Shown here in pieces: positions 52,023 through 61,174 of a stretch of DNA of 64,000 bases (the stretch's first letter is position 1; every line of letters begins with the position of its first letter). A program made the position numbers and the translations under genes. The notes under the pieces were generated by a model that did not search any database, was not told the origin of the DNA, and saw only the letters and a program-made list of their open reading frames with translations. The stretch is from an uncultured Pseudomonadota bacterium (GTDB taxonomy: Bacteria; Pseudomonadota; Gammaproteobacteria; Burkholderiales; JALYOK01), in contig CADEHE010000002.1 in the NCBI GenBank assembly GCA_902826775.1, positions 186,001-250,000 on the forward strand, read 5' to 3'.

Positions 52023-52377
52023 CCTCAAGTCGATGCCATTGATCGAATACCGCGCGTACTGGTGACGCGTGACGATTTGGGAGTTATCGACGTGCAGCTC
52101 ACCCGATCACTTCAGTTCGCGCGCGCCAGCCCTACGCTTCGTCCGTGGCCGCCGATCGTGCGGCTTTTGATTCGTTGAAGCAACTTGGATTTGATGCGTT
52201 GCTGCCACATACGCATTGGGTAAACGCTGACCGCAGCTGCGGCGTTCTAGCGATGGCGTGCCGCCGCACTCGCGGACATATACTCCAACAAGGTTAACTC
52301 TTTTGGTGCTTTCCAATCTCACTTTTCAGGTGATGATATGGATAGTATAGAAACCAATCTCCCGGTACAATGCCGCG

Positions 52378-55300
52378 ATGGCTGACAAAGAGTCGAAGAG
52401 TTTTCCCACGCTAGGCTTGATGGCAACGGCCGCCGCAATCGGCGGCGCCATCGTGTTTACTCAAGTGCCGCTCGAAGTACCGCGCCCAGGCGCCTCGCCG
52501 GGTTTGAGCTACAGCGACCGCAGCGCGCAGGATGTCAACGCGCGCCTATGGGAAGACCCGTTCGCTGCCGTCAGCCGCGACATCCGCAGCGCAGTAAAGG
52601 ATGGCGGCGGCGCTGACACCGCCACCCTGGTCGAACTCGCGCGCCAAGCGCAAGAAAAGGATGCGCAGGAAACCCTGGGTGAACAGCCGCAGGCCGCCAC
52701 GAACGATCCCTGCGACGCGCCGCGCGTCATGCGCCCGGAATGCGTGCCGCATTCGCTGCCCTGGCTCATGCGCGACATTCGCTTCGCGCTCGGCCAAGGC
52801 GAAAAGCCCGTACTCATCCTTCCTGGAAAGCAGCCGCAAGGCGCGAACGCGCCAAAAGAAACAGCGCAGCCCGCAGGCGCGGCAGCACCCGCCCCGGCGA
52901 CGGATAACAAAGCCGAAGCCAAACCCCGCGCCGAGCCCGATGCGCCGAAACCACCGCGCGTATTGGTGCTGGGCGTGATGGTGTCGAACTCGCCCTATGT
53001 CGATGGCGAGGAGCGGCGGCGGCGCGTGCGTTTCGCCGTCGATTCGGCGATGAATCTGGGACAGTACTCGCCAGTCAACGCCGAACACATCGGCTACGTG
53101 CTCAATACCGAAGAGCCCGGCCTGCCTAAAGTCATTCCGTTCGAATGGTTCCGCCGCAAAGGGCGTGATCCGGCGCGGCGCACGCTGGTCATGTGGCTGG
53201 AGGAGGAGGCGCTCGCCGGCTTTCCATCGCGCGCCCCAGCGCCAATGGCGAACCTGGCGCGCTTGGCCGAGCGCATCCGCAGCAGCACCGGCGCCAGCGA
53301 CGAGCAAATCGAATTCAAGATTATCGGCCCTGCGACATCCGGTGGACTGCGCGCGCTCAGCAGCGAACTCAAGTCGTACCAAGACAAGGCAAAGTCAGCC
53401 GCGGCGCCGGCCAAAGCGCCTTTGGTGCCGCTGCGCGGCGCGCACCTTTACGTGGCCATGGCCACCGCCGGCGAGGAACAGATGGTGTGCAACAAAAAGG
53501 AACGCACCGAAGCGCGCAGCGGCGGCGATCCCGCCGCGTGCACCTTCGCCGGTTTTCTGCAGCGCAACGGCAAAGCGCTGTTCGGCGAGGCGCGGCCGAT
53601 GCAATTCCTGCGCGCGATCGCTAGCGACGATGCGGTGAGCTACACGCTTATCGACGAATTGCGCCGGCGCGGCGTCGATCCTTCCGGCAACCGCGATGTC
53701 GTGGCGCTCGTTTCTGAGTGGGACACCTACTACGGACGCATGCTGCCGCAAGCATTCTTGCGCGCGCTCGACGACGTTTTTAACTGGAACGAAACGCGCT
53801 TTCAGAGCGCCTGCGAAGAAGACCCCGAAGAAGCCGCCAAGCTCGATCCGAAACTCGCCACGCAGCGCTGCCCGCTGCTGCGCTTCAGTTACTTGCGCGG
53901 GCTGGACGGCAGCGCAGCCTCCAACACTGGCAGCAGCGGCAGCACCAACACCAGCACGAGCAGCAGTTCGGCTGCGTCTGCAGGCAAGGCCGACGCCAAA
54001 GCGAGCAAAGACAGCACAACCAGCGAAGCCTCTGAAGGCGCGAAGCAGTTCGATTATCTGCGCCGCTTGTCGGGACGCATGGTGGAAGCAAACCAAGACC
54101 TGAAGCGCTCGGGGCGCGAGATCACCGCCATCGGTATCGTCGGCAGCGACGTGTACGACAAGCTCGCGGTGCTGCGCGCGCTGCGCAAGCAATTCCCGCG
54201 CGCGGTGTTTTTCTCCACCGATCTGGACGCACGTTTGCTCGACGCCAGCGAGCAGAATTGGACGCGCAATCTAGTACTCGGCTCCAGCTATGGCCTGTCG
54301 CTGCACCCGTGCATCCAGAAGGATATTCCGCCGTTTCGCAACGGCTATCAAACCGCGGCGTTCTTCGCCACGCGCGTGGCGCTGTTCAATGCCTTCCCCG
54401 ACGTGCAAATCCGCGTCGACCGCTGCCGCGAAGCGACCTTATCCGAAGTCGAAGCAACCGATCTGACGCGCACGGCCGAACCGCTCGACCAAGCCACCGT
54501 CTCCAACTGGCTTTATCCGCGCATCTTCGAGATCGGGCGCAAACGCGCCTGGGATTTGACCGTCGAGCCGATTTCCGCGCCGACATTCGGTGCCTCCGGC
54601 AGCCGCTGTCTCGGACTGCATTTGTGTTCGAACATCCATCCGCCGCGCTTGCACTTGGTCAAACAATCGACGCGCGTGGCGTGGATCACGCTTGGCGCAT
54701 TCGCACTAACGGCTGCCGGGCTATTGCTCTGGCGCTGGCGCAAGAATCGCGAGGAAGCACAAGACGACGAAGCACCAAAAACCGCCAAAGCGCGCATGCG
54801 CGAAGCCAAGCTCGCGTGGTTGCGTTGGGGATTGATCACGTGGGCACTGGTCCTAACCTTGGTCTGCCTGCTTCTCGCCATTGGGGATTGGCGCGTGGCC
54901 GAGGGCGAACCGTTCTCGTGGATGGGCGGCATCAGTGTGTGGCCGACGGAGTTTCTGCGACTTGCTGCCATCGTGCTCGCGGCCTTCTTCATCGGTGACG
55001 TTATGGTCAAAATTCGCCGCAACGATGAAGAAATGGCGCGCCTGTTTTCCTTTAAAGACGTGCCCGACACCCGTACTTGGCTGCAGCAATTGCTAGGCCG
55101 TTACATCGTGCCCAAAGAGGGCGACGTCAGCGTGCAGTTGCTGTGGAAGCAGTACCAGCAATCGGCCCGGCCGATGCTAACCTTCATCCGCTCCGCGCTC
55201 ATGACCTTGATGTTCGGCCTGATTGCTTGGGTATTGTTCCAGTTGTTCGGTTGGCCCAACCTGCCGTTTCGCGGTGAGACGAGCTACTGGATCGATTGGT

Positions 55301-55926
55301 TTTTGTCGATCCATGTCGCCGTCTTCGCCGCTTATCTGTTGTTCAGCGTCAACGACGCCACGCGGCTGACCACCATGTTCATCTGGACGCTCAACAAACA
55401 CCAAGCGCAGCTCGTGTGGCCGGAAGCCGGCGTGCGGCGTTTTTCCAGCCGGCTCGGCGATCACATCTCGGATCATCTCGCGACCTGGTACATGATGATT
55501 CAACTCATCGCCAAGCGCACGCTGGTGATCAGCAGCTTGATCTTCTATCCGTTCGTCGTCGGCGCGCTGGTCGCAGTCAGCCGCAGCGCGGTGTTCGACA
55601 ACTGGGACATGCCAGTCGGGCTTCTCGCCACCATCGGCCTCGGCCTGGCGATCGCCTGCGCCAGCCCGCTGATGATGCAGTTCGCCGCCAACAAAGTGAA
55701 AACCGAACGCGTCAAAGCGCTGCGCGCCAAGTTGCTGCAAGCCAAAGGCAGCCACCAGCAATCGCGCATCACCGCCATCGAAGCGCTGTCCGAGAGCGTG
55801 CAGAACGTGAAAGAAGGTGCGTTCCAAGCCTTCGTCGAGCAGCCGCTGGTGCGCGCGGCGCTGCTGCCGTTTGGCGGAGCCGGCGGACTGTATCTTCTCG
55901 ATATGTTTAACTTTGTGCGGTTCTGA
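52378..55926 (+). CDS. 1182-residue multi-pass membrane protein of unknown family
   Basis: The N-terminus has one helix (about residues 11-28, LGLMATAAAIGGAIVF), followed by some 730 residues that are probably periplasmic, then about seven helices between residues 764 and 1100 and a short tail. The soluble part contains Rossmann-like strand-helix segments: RVLVLGVMVSNSPYVDGEE, TLVMWLEEEAL, FKIIGPATSGGLRAL, HLYVAMATAG, and later ITAIGIVGSDVYDKLAVLRA with AVFFSTDLDARLLDASEQNW. This resembles a two-lobed periplasmic-binding fold, but I name no family. Residues about 515-545 are a Ser/Thr/Ala linker. It stands alone between divergent and unrelated genes; the ATG 52378 start is the best available. 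Confidence 0.85.
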   Translation: MADKESKSFPTLGLMATAAAIGGAIVFTQVPLEVPRPGASPGLSYSDRSAQDVNARLWEDPFAAVSRDIRSAVKDGGGADTATLVELARQAQEKDAQETLGEQPQAATNDPCDAPRVMRPECVPHSLPWLMRDIRFALGQGEKPVLILPGKQPQGANAPKETAQPAGAAAPAPATDNKAEAKPRAEPDAPKPPRVLVLGVMVSNSPYVDGEERRRRVRFAVDSAMNLGQYSPVNAEHIGYVLNTEEPGLPKVIPFEWFRRKGRDPARRTLVMWLEEEALAGFPSRAPAPMANLARLAERIRSSTGASDEQIEFKIIGPATSGGLRALSSELKSYQDKAKSAAAPAKAPLVPLRGAHLYVAMATAGEEQMVCNKKERTEARSGGDPAACTFAGFLQRNGKALFGEARPMQFLRAIASDDAVSYTLIDELRRRGVDPSGNRDVVALVSEWDTYYGRMLPQAFLRALDDVFNWNETRFQSACEEDPEEAAKLDPKLATQRCPLLRFSYLRGLDGSAASNTGSSGSTNTSTSSSSAASAGKADAKASKDSTTSEASEGAKQFDYLRRLSGRMVEANQDLKRSGREITAIGIVGSDVYDKLAVLRALRKQFPRAVFFSTDLDARLLDASEQNWTRNLVLGSSYGLSLHPCIQKDIPPFRNGYQTAAFFATRVALFNAFPDVQIRVDRCREATLSEVEATDLTRTAEPLDQATVSNWLYPRIFEIGRKRAWDLTVEPISAPTFGASGSRCLGLHLCSNIHPPRLHLVKQSTRVAWITLGAFALTAAGLLLWRWRKNREEAQDDEAPKTAKARMREAKLAWLRWGLITWALVLTLVCLLLAIGDWRVAEGEPFSWMGGISVWPTEFLRLAAIVLAAFFIGDVMVKIRRNDEEMARLFSFKDVPDTRTWLQQLLGRYIVPKEGDVSVQLLWKQYQQSARPMLTFIRSALMTLMFGLIAWVLFQLFGWPNLPFRGETSYWIDWFLSIHVAVFAAYLLFSVNDATRLTTMFIWTLNKHQAQLVWPEAGVRRFSSRLGDHISDHLATWYMMIQLIAKRTLVISSLIFYPFVVGALVAVSRSAVFDNWDMPVGLLATIGLGLAIACASPLMMQFAANKVKTERVKALRAKLLQAKGSHQQSRITAIEALSESVQNVKEGAFQAFVEQPLVRAALLPFGGAGGLYLLDMFNFVRF

Positions 55927-55955
55927 CCGTCGGCCGGCCGCGCCGAAAGACGATC

Positions 55956-56492
55956 GTGCAAACACATTCCGTACCGGCGCCCGAACTTCGTACGACCGCG
56001 TGGCTCAATACCGATGCTCCGATTTCGCTTGCTGCGTTGCGCGGGAAGATCGTGGTGCTGCACGCCTTCCAAATGCTCTGCCCCGGCTGCGTTTCACACG
56101 GCATCCCGCAAGCACAGCGCATCTTCGAGAGTTTCGACGCCGCTCACGTCACGGTGCTAGGGTTGCACACGGTCTTCGAGCACCATGCGGTCATGAACGA
56201 GCAAGCGCTCCGGGCGTTCGTGCACGAGTATCGCTTGCGCTTTCCCGTCGGCATCGACCAGCCCGACGGTCACGAGGACATCCCGCTGACCATGCGCGCC
56301 TACGGAATGCGCGGCACGCCAACCCTGGTGATCATCGATCAGCAAGGCTTCGTTAGATTACACCGCTTTGGTCAAGTCTCGGATTTGGAGGTGGGCGCGC
56401 TCCTCGGTGCGCTGCTGCAGCAAACGGTTGCGGGCAACGCGCGGTCGGCAGCTGCCGACGCCGGCTGCGATGGGAACCAGTGCGCTAAGTAG
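55956..56492 (+). CDS. thioredoxin-fold redoxin (TlpA/AhpC-TSA-like)
   Basis: 178 residues from GTG 55956. The thioredoxin-like core starts at ISLAALRGKIVVLHAF with the redox motif Cys42-Pro-Gly-Cys45 (QMLCPGCVSHGIPQ), followed by VTVLGLHTVFEHH, the cis-Pro region GMRGTPTLVIIDQQG and FGQVSDLEVGALLG. No signal peptide is visible, so it is probably cytoplasmic. The CPGC pair suggests disulfide exchange or peroxide reduction. The C-terminus carries two more Cys in DAGCDGNQCAK, an unusual addition that could bind metal or shuttle thiols. It follows the large membrane protein by 29 bases. Confidence 0.8.
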   Translation: MQTHSVPAPELRTTAWLNTDAPISLAALRGKIVVLHAFQMLCPGCVSHGIPQAQRIFESFDAAHVTVLGLHTVFEHHAVMNEQALRAFVHEYRLRFPVGIDQPDGHEDIPLTMRAYGMRGTPTLVIIDQQGFVRLHRFGQVSDLEVGALLGALLQQTVAGNARSAAADAGCDGNQCAK

Positions 56493-56608
56493 TTGGCCGG
56501 CACCCGCGGTTCCGCTGCGCGCTCGCAGCGCTAGTCGAAGGCTCATCCATCGCTCTACTGGGATTTCCATGAATCATGACCACCGTTAGAGACCGATCGA
56601 CCTGAACT

Positions 56609-56626
56609 TGTCGAAGGGCTTCGACA
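56609..56626. repeat. REP-like intergenic palindrome
   Basis: TGTCGAA-GGGC-TTCGACA forms a perfect 7-bp stem with a 4-base loop in the 252-bp gap before the amidohydrolase. The surrounding GACCTGAAC and CAGCCCGAACG resemble the dispersed TTCGACA-type intergenic repeats seen in many GC-rich proteobacteria. Only one copy is in this window. Confidence 0.45.
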
Positions 56627-56744
56627 CAGCAGCCCGAACGCAGATGTCACGAGCATAGAGAGTATCCGCAGAGCCTGCGCATACAATATGCACGAGCCGC
56701 CGGGCTGGATGCTCGTGCACTCGCAACGGATCGGAGAGCGCAGT

Positions 56745-57596
56745 ATGCAGATCGTCGACGCCCAAATTCACCTCTGGGGCAGTGGGTTGCCGAGCAACTT
56801 GGCACATCGGCAAGTCACGTCTTTTTCCGCGGCAGAAGCCATTGCGATGATGGACGAGGCCGGCGTCGACGCCGCCGTGATCCACCCGCCGCCGTGGGAC
56901 CCAGGCGCCACCGACTTGGCGTTCGCCGCGGTGCACAAACATCCTGGCCGCTTTGCAATCATGGGCGAAACGGCGCTCGATCAACTCACTGCGCGCGAGC
57001 GCGTGGCGCACTGGCGCGAGCAGCCCGGCATGCTCGGATTGCGCTACTTGTTCTTGAAGGAGCCGATGCGAACATGGCTGCATGACGGCACGCTCGACTG
57101 GCTCTGGCGCGAGGCCGAACGCGCCGACGTGCCGATCGCCATGTTGGCGACCGACTCCCTACCTGCGATCGGCACGATCGCCGCGCGCTATCCAGGCCTG
57201 CGTCTGACCATCGATCACCTCGGCGGGCGCGGCGGCAACACCACGCTCAAGGACGCCGCCGCGATGGCGCATATGCCATCGCTGCTGGCACTCGCGAAGT
57301 ATCCGAACGTCGCGGTAAAAGCCACTGGCGCGCCCGGCTATTCAAGCGGCGCGTATCCTTACGCGAGCACGCATCCATTTTTGCAACAGATCTACGAAGC
57401 GTTCGGGCCGCAGCGCACTTTCTGGGGCACGGACATCACCAAAATGCCCTGCTCTTGGCGCCAGTGCATAACGATGTTCACCGCGGAGCTGCCCTGGCTG
57501 CCTGAGCGGGACAAACCACTGGTGATGGGGCAAGCAATTTGCGCATGGTGGGGGTGGCAACGCCTGGCGAGCTCGCGACGCGAAGCCGGCGGGTAA
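56745..57596 (+). CDS. amidohydrolase family (metal-dependent TIM-barrel) hydrolase
   Basis: 283 residues from ATG 56745 (MQIVDAQIHLWGSG), preceded by GGAGAG; the longer frame from 56688 is not family-like. The N-terminal QIHLW supplies the first-strand His. DAAVIHPPPWDPG, LRLTIDHLGG, NVAVKATG and FWGTDITKM (barrel-end Asp) follow. This pattern matches the amidohydrolase-2 group, which includes lactonases such as 2-pyrone-4,6-dicarboxylate hydrolase and decarboxylases. The substrate cannot be assigned, and no pathway neighbours help. It is a single gene with a weak hairpin after it. Confidence 0.82.
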   Translation: MQIVDAQIHLWGSGLPSNLAHRQVTSFSAAEAIAMMDEAGVDAAVIHPPPWDPGATDLAFAAVHKHPGRFAIMGETALDQLTARERVAHWREQPGMLGLRYLFLKEPMRTWLHDGTLDWLWREAERADVPIAMLATDSLPAIGTIAARYPGLRLTIDHLGGRGGNTTLKDAAAMAHMPSLLALAKYPNVAVKATGAPGYSSGAYPYASTHPFLQQIYEAFGPQRTFWGTDITKMPCSWRQCITMFTAELPWLPERDKPLVMGQAICAWWGWQRLASSRREAGG

Positions 57597-57621
57597 ATCA
57601 TTGACACTTCCGTAAACAGTT

Positions 57622-57639
57622 ACGGCCATTGAAGGCCGT
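57622..57639 (+). terminator. weak hairpin after the amidohydrolase gene
   Basis: ACGGCC-ATTGAA-GGCCGT, a 6-bp stem followed by TTCG, 26 bases past the stop. The T-tract is short, so terminator function is only possible. Confidence 0.35.
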
Positions 57640-57701
57640 TCGCTCTGAGCTTTAGTTCTGCGCGCCGATGCCGATAGCATGCTGCGAACCCACGCGCTGC
57701 C

Positions 57702-59447
57702 ATGCTATTTGCCTATTTCCGCTACATCGCGCTGCTGCTGCTGGCAGCCGCACCCGCTCGCGCCGCCCCCTCCACCCTGGTGCTCGGCGGCAACGCCAAT
57801 GCCATCGATGCTTGGCCGGCGGTTACCATGCTTGCCGACCCTCTGCGCACGTTATCGCTCGAGCATGTGCTGGCCCGCCGCGCTGCCTTCGCTCCACCGC
57901 AAGTCCCGCATGCGAATCTCGGCATACGCCGCGAAGCGGTCTGGCTGAGAATCCCGGTACACACCACTGCTACCGCTACAAGGCGTTGGCTACTGGCGGT
58001 GGACTATGCCGCTATCGATCAAATTGATTTATACGTGCTGAACGGCGTGCAAACGGTGCGCCAGGCCGCACTCGGCCGCGCGATACCGTTCTCGCAGCGG
58101 GTATGGCCCAGCAGCAAGCACGCCGTCATGCTTGAGTTCGAACCTGGTCAACGCTATGAGCTGTTACTGCGCGTGCAGACCAGCAGCACCATGATCGTGC
58201 CGGTGACGCTGGCCACGCCCGAAGTCTTCCACGCGCAAGAGGCGCGTCTCCAGGTCTTGCAAGGCTTGATGGCGGGCGCGGCACTATGCTTGCTGCTCTA
58301 TAGCCTGACGCAGTGGGTGGGTTTGCGCGACTCGATGTTCTTGCATTACGCGCTTAGCTTGGCCGGAACTACGCTGTTCTTCGTCACCTACTTCGGGCTG
58401 GGCGCGCAGCACCTGTGGGGCGATAGTGACTGGTTGTCGGAGCACGCGGCTCCGCTCACGGTGCTGCTAGGCGCATTGGTCGGCGGTTTCCTATTCATCG
58501 ATCGAGCGCTGCGTGTGCGCGACATCCAGCCACTCGTTTCGCATGGGCTGCGCGCAGGAGCCACCACCGCGGCGCTGACCGGCGGCCTGTTCGCAGCCGA
58601 CCTTATCGACTATCGCATGGCGCAACTCAGCGCCACCCTGCTTGGACCGCTGCCGATGCTGCTGGCGATACCGGTTGCTTGGGTTCGTGCGCGCGCCGGC
58701 GAGCGTATCGGCGCCTACATGCTGATCGGTTGGGGACTCTATGCATTCGGCGCGCTCACCATGGTTGGGCTGTTGCGTGGTTACGTTCCTGTGAATTTCT
58801 GGACGCAACACGCGTTTCAGTTTGCATCCCTGTTTGAGATGTTGATGTGGATGCGCGTGCTGGGCGTGCGCATCGAGGACTTGCGCGCCTCCGCCCAGCG
58901 CGCGCACTTAGAACGCGACGCCTTACGCTCGCTCGCGCATACTGACGCCCTGACCAGCCTGCCCAATCGGCGCGGATTGAACGAGGCATTGGCAAGAACG
59001 CTGACCGACTGCGCCCCGGATCGCGTCGCAGCCGTGTTTCTGATAGACCTTGACGGTTTCAAAGCGATCAACGACCGTCTCGGCCATGACGCAGGCGATG
59101 AGTTGTTAGTCAATGTCGCGCGCCGGCTCGAAGCGACTTTGCGCTCAAGCGACGTGGTCGCGCGTCTTGGCGGCGACGAATTCGTCGTTCTCGCCACCGC
59201 CTTGCCGGACAATGAAGCCGCGCAGCGGCTCGGACAAAAGCTGCTCGATGCTTTCCGCGAGCCCCTGATGGCGGGCGGCCAACTCTGCCGCGTTGGGCTC
59301 ACGATCGGTTACGCGCTGGCGCCGCTCGACGGGCGCGATACATTAACTCTGCTCAAGCGCGCCGATGCGGCGATGTACGCGGGCAAACAGAGCGGGCGGC
59401 ATTGTCTGCGGCGCGGCGCTGCTTCAGCGGGACTTGCAACTGCATAA
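57702..59447 (+). CDS. 7TMR-DISM sensor diguanylate cyclase
   Basis: 581 residues. A signal peptide (MLFAYFRYIALLLLAAAPAR) leads to a periplasmic 7TMR-DISM extracellular beta domain (residues 30-175; EAVWLRIPVHTTAT, YELLLRVQTSSTMIVPV), then seven membrane helices (about 185-385) and a short linker to a GGDEF domain (415-575). The active site is ARLGGDEF near residue 490 with LIDLDGFKAINDRLGHDAGD upstream. An intact RxxD inhibitory site (RSSD) sits five residues before GGDEF, so product feedback is expected, unlike the cyclase at 17480. The periplasmic domain resembles carbohydrate-binding folds. It converges with the radical SAM gene 25 bases away. Confidence 0.92.
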   Translation: MLFAYFRYIALLLLAAAPARAAPSTLVLGGNANAIDAWPAVTMLADPLRTLSLEHVLARRAAFAPPQVPHANLGIRREAVWLRIPVHTTATATRRWLLAVDYAAIDQIDLYVLNGVQTVRQAALGRAIPFSQRVWPSSKHAVMLEFEPGQRYELLLRVQTSSTMIVPVTLATPEVFHAQEARLQVLQGLMAGAALCLLLYSLTQWVGLRDSMFLHYALSLAGTTLFFVTYFGLGAQHLWGDSDWLSEHAAPLTVLLGALVGGFLFIDRALRVRDIQPLVSHGLRAGATTAALTGGLFAADLIDYRMAQLSATLLGPLPMLLAIPVAWVRARAGERIGAYMLIGWGLYAFGALTMVGLLRGYVPVNFWTQHAFQFASLFEMLMWMRVLGVRIEDLRASAQRAHLERDALRSLAHTDALTSLPNRRGLNEALARTLTDCAPDRVAAVFLIDLDGFKAINDRLGHDAGDELLVNVARRLEATLRSSDVVARLGGDEFVVLATALPDNEAAQRLGQKLLDAFREPLMAGGQLCRVGLTIGYALAPLDGRDTLTLLKRADAAMYAGKQSGRHCLRRGAASAGLATA

Positions 59448-59472
59448 GCGCCCCTATGCCGATGGTGGCCGC

Positions 59473-61062
59473 CTAGGCGTGGCGCGCTTGCCGATTGCTA
59501 GCGCGCTGCATGGCGCGCCGCTCGGTGCCGGCATCCATCTGGTTTCGCGCAATGAATGCCACTTTCCCGCGCGCGCCGGTGGCTTCATAGTCTGCCCGCA
59601 ACGCCGCGGCAACGAAATCTTCGGCCAGCCCCACCTGCTGCGTCATAAATCGGTGCAGTAGATCGAACAAGCGCTCCAACGCGATGGCGTGAGTCTGTTG
59701 AGTGGTGCTGTACAACCAATCGGTAAATTGCATGAAACGCCCAAACGGCGATGCGACGACAGGCAAAGCCTGGATTTCGCTTGCATGTCCATCGATGGGC
59801 GGCGCAGCCTGGGATTCGCTTTGCTGCATATCGCCCAGCAGCATCGGCAACGAATGCCGGAAGCGCCCGGAATTCGCCACCAACTCCCAATAGCGCGCGA
59901 AGCGCGCGACACGCTGCATATCCTCGAAACGAATCCGATCGGTGCTGAGCACGTTGTAGGGCGGGTCGGGGTTGTAGCGCATGGCAAACGCTTCGGTGTG
60001 GCGCGCAATCGGAGTCCCGCGCAAGCGCTTGAGTATGCCCACTTGGATTTCGTGCGGCTGCAGAGCATAGAGCCGATCGAAGCCTTGGCCAAAACTCGCC
60101 ATGTCTTCTCCTGGCAAGCCCGCGATCAAGTCAGCGTGGATCAATGCGCTGGAAAATCGGCGCAACCACTGCAAATTGGCTGCGGCGGCAACGTTGTCTT
60201 GGCGGCGACTGATGCGCACTTGCACTTCAGGATTCCAGGTTTGTATGCCGACTTCGAACTGCAGCGCGCCCGCCGGAAAGCGTGCAATCGCCTGCTTCAA
60301 CTTATCGGGCAAGTGATCGGGAATGACTTCGAAGTGCACGAACAAGCGTTCATCCATGCGCTCCAGGAAGAACTCCAAGATGCGCACGCTGGTGGCGACT
60401 TTCAAATTAAAGGTACGATCGACAAATCGAAAATGCCGGGCGCCGCGTTGGTACAAATCCGCCAGCGCACCAAGCAAAGGCTCCAGGTCGAATGCCCACG
60501 CAGTCTTGTCCAGCGACGACAAGCAAAACTCGCATTTGTAGGGGCAGCCGCGCGAAGCCTCGACATAGATAAAACGCTGGCGCACGTCCTCATCCGTGTA
60601 TAGGTCGTAGGGCAAGGCCAGGGCCGTCAATTGCGGCTGTTCGCCGACGACGATGCGCCCCGCAGGCCGCGTACCCGAGATCACTGCGCGGCATAGTTTG
60701 GCAAAGCTGACCTCGCCCCAGCCGGTGACGACGTAGTCCGCGAGCTGGCAAACGCGCTGGTTTTCCGTCTCGTAACTTACCTCCGGTCCGCCGACGACGA
60801 TGACGATCTCGGGCGCAATTTGCTTGAGCTGCGCGATGACTCGAGTAATCTCTTCGACGTTCCAGATGTACACGCCAAAACCAATCACGCGCGGCCGAGC
60901 AGCAAGCAAGCGCTCGGCGATATCGAGCGGGCGCGCACCCAAGACGAATTCCATGATCCGCGCCTGAGCGCTCAACTCGCCGAGATTGGCGAGCAAGTAG
61001 CGCAACCCGGCGGCGGCGTGCACGTAGCGCGCGTTGATCGTGGTCAAAACGATAGCAGTCAT
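59473..61062 (-). CDS. B12-binding domain / radical SAM protein (DUF4080-type)
   Basis: 529 residues. Residues 1-135 form a Rossmann-like cobalamin-binding-type domain (VIGFGVYIWNVEEITRVI, IVIVVGGPEVSYE). The radical SAM core follows, with Cys173, Cys177 and Cys180 in RGCPYKCEFCLSSLD, the CxxxCxxC cluster motif, then FRFVDRTFNLK, EVGIQTWNPEVQVRISRR and HADLIAGLPGEDM. The C-terminal 170 residues match the DUF4080-like extension. These proteins occur widely in bacteria with no proven reaction. A TGCCGC/GCGGCA hairpin spans the start codon at 61062, and no Shine-Dalgarno is visible. Confidence 0.88.
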   Translation of the reverse strand: MTAIVLTTINARYVHAAAGLRYLLANLGELSAQARIMEFVLGARPLDIAERLLAARPRVIGFGVYIWNVEEITRVIAQLKQIAPEIVIVVGGPEVSYETENQRVCQLADYVVTGWGEVSFAKLCRAVISGTRPAGRIVVGEQPQLTALALPYDLYTDEDVRQRFIYVEASRGCPYKCEFCLSSLDKTAWAFDLEPLLGALADLYQRGARHFRFVDRTFNLKVATSVRILEFFLERMDERLFVHFEVIPDHLPDKLKQAIARFPAGALQFEVGIQTWNPEVQVRISRRQDNVAAAANLQWLRRFSSALIHADLIAGLPGEDMASFGQGFDRLYALQPHEIQVGILKRLRGTPIARHTEAFAMRYNPDPPYNVLSTDRIRFEDMQRVARFARYWELVANSGRFRHSLPMLLGDMQQSESQAAPPIDGHASEIQALPVVASPFGRFMQFTDWLYSTTQQTHAIALERLFDLLHRFMTQQVGLAEDFVAAALRADYEATGARGKVAFIARNQMDAGTERRAMQRASNRQARHA

Positions 61063-61080
61063 GCCGCAAGTTTAGCGGCA
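61062..61080 (-). promoter_or_regulatory. hairpin overlapping the radical SAM start codon
   Basis: On the minus strand TGCCGC-TAAACTT-GCGGCA forms a 6-bp GC-rich stem whose last base is the A of the ATG. It occupies the place where a ribosome-binding site should be. Confidence 0.35.
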
Positions 61081-61174
61081 AAGCGCGGTGGATGCCCCAA
61101 TGTGCTTGCTTAAGTCTGCCGCTTAAGGTGCCGATATAGGGCTCTGAACGGGGGTCAAGTGCCACCCTAAACCT

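Noticed and set aside
51879..52178. 99-codon plus-strand frame in the gap before the large membrane protein
   Set aside because: It overlaps the strongly supported start of the secreted-protein gene on the other strand and shows no domain.
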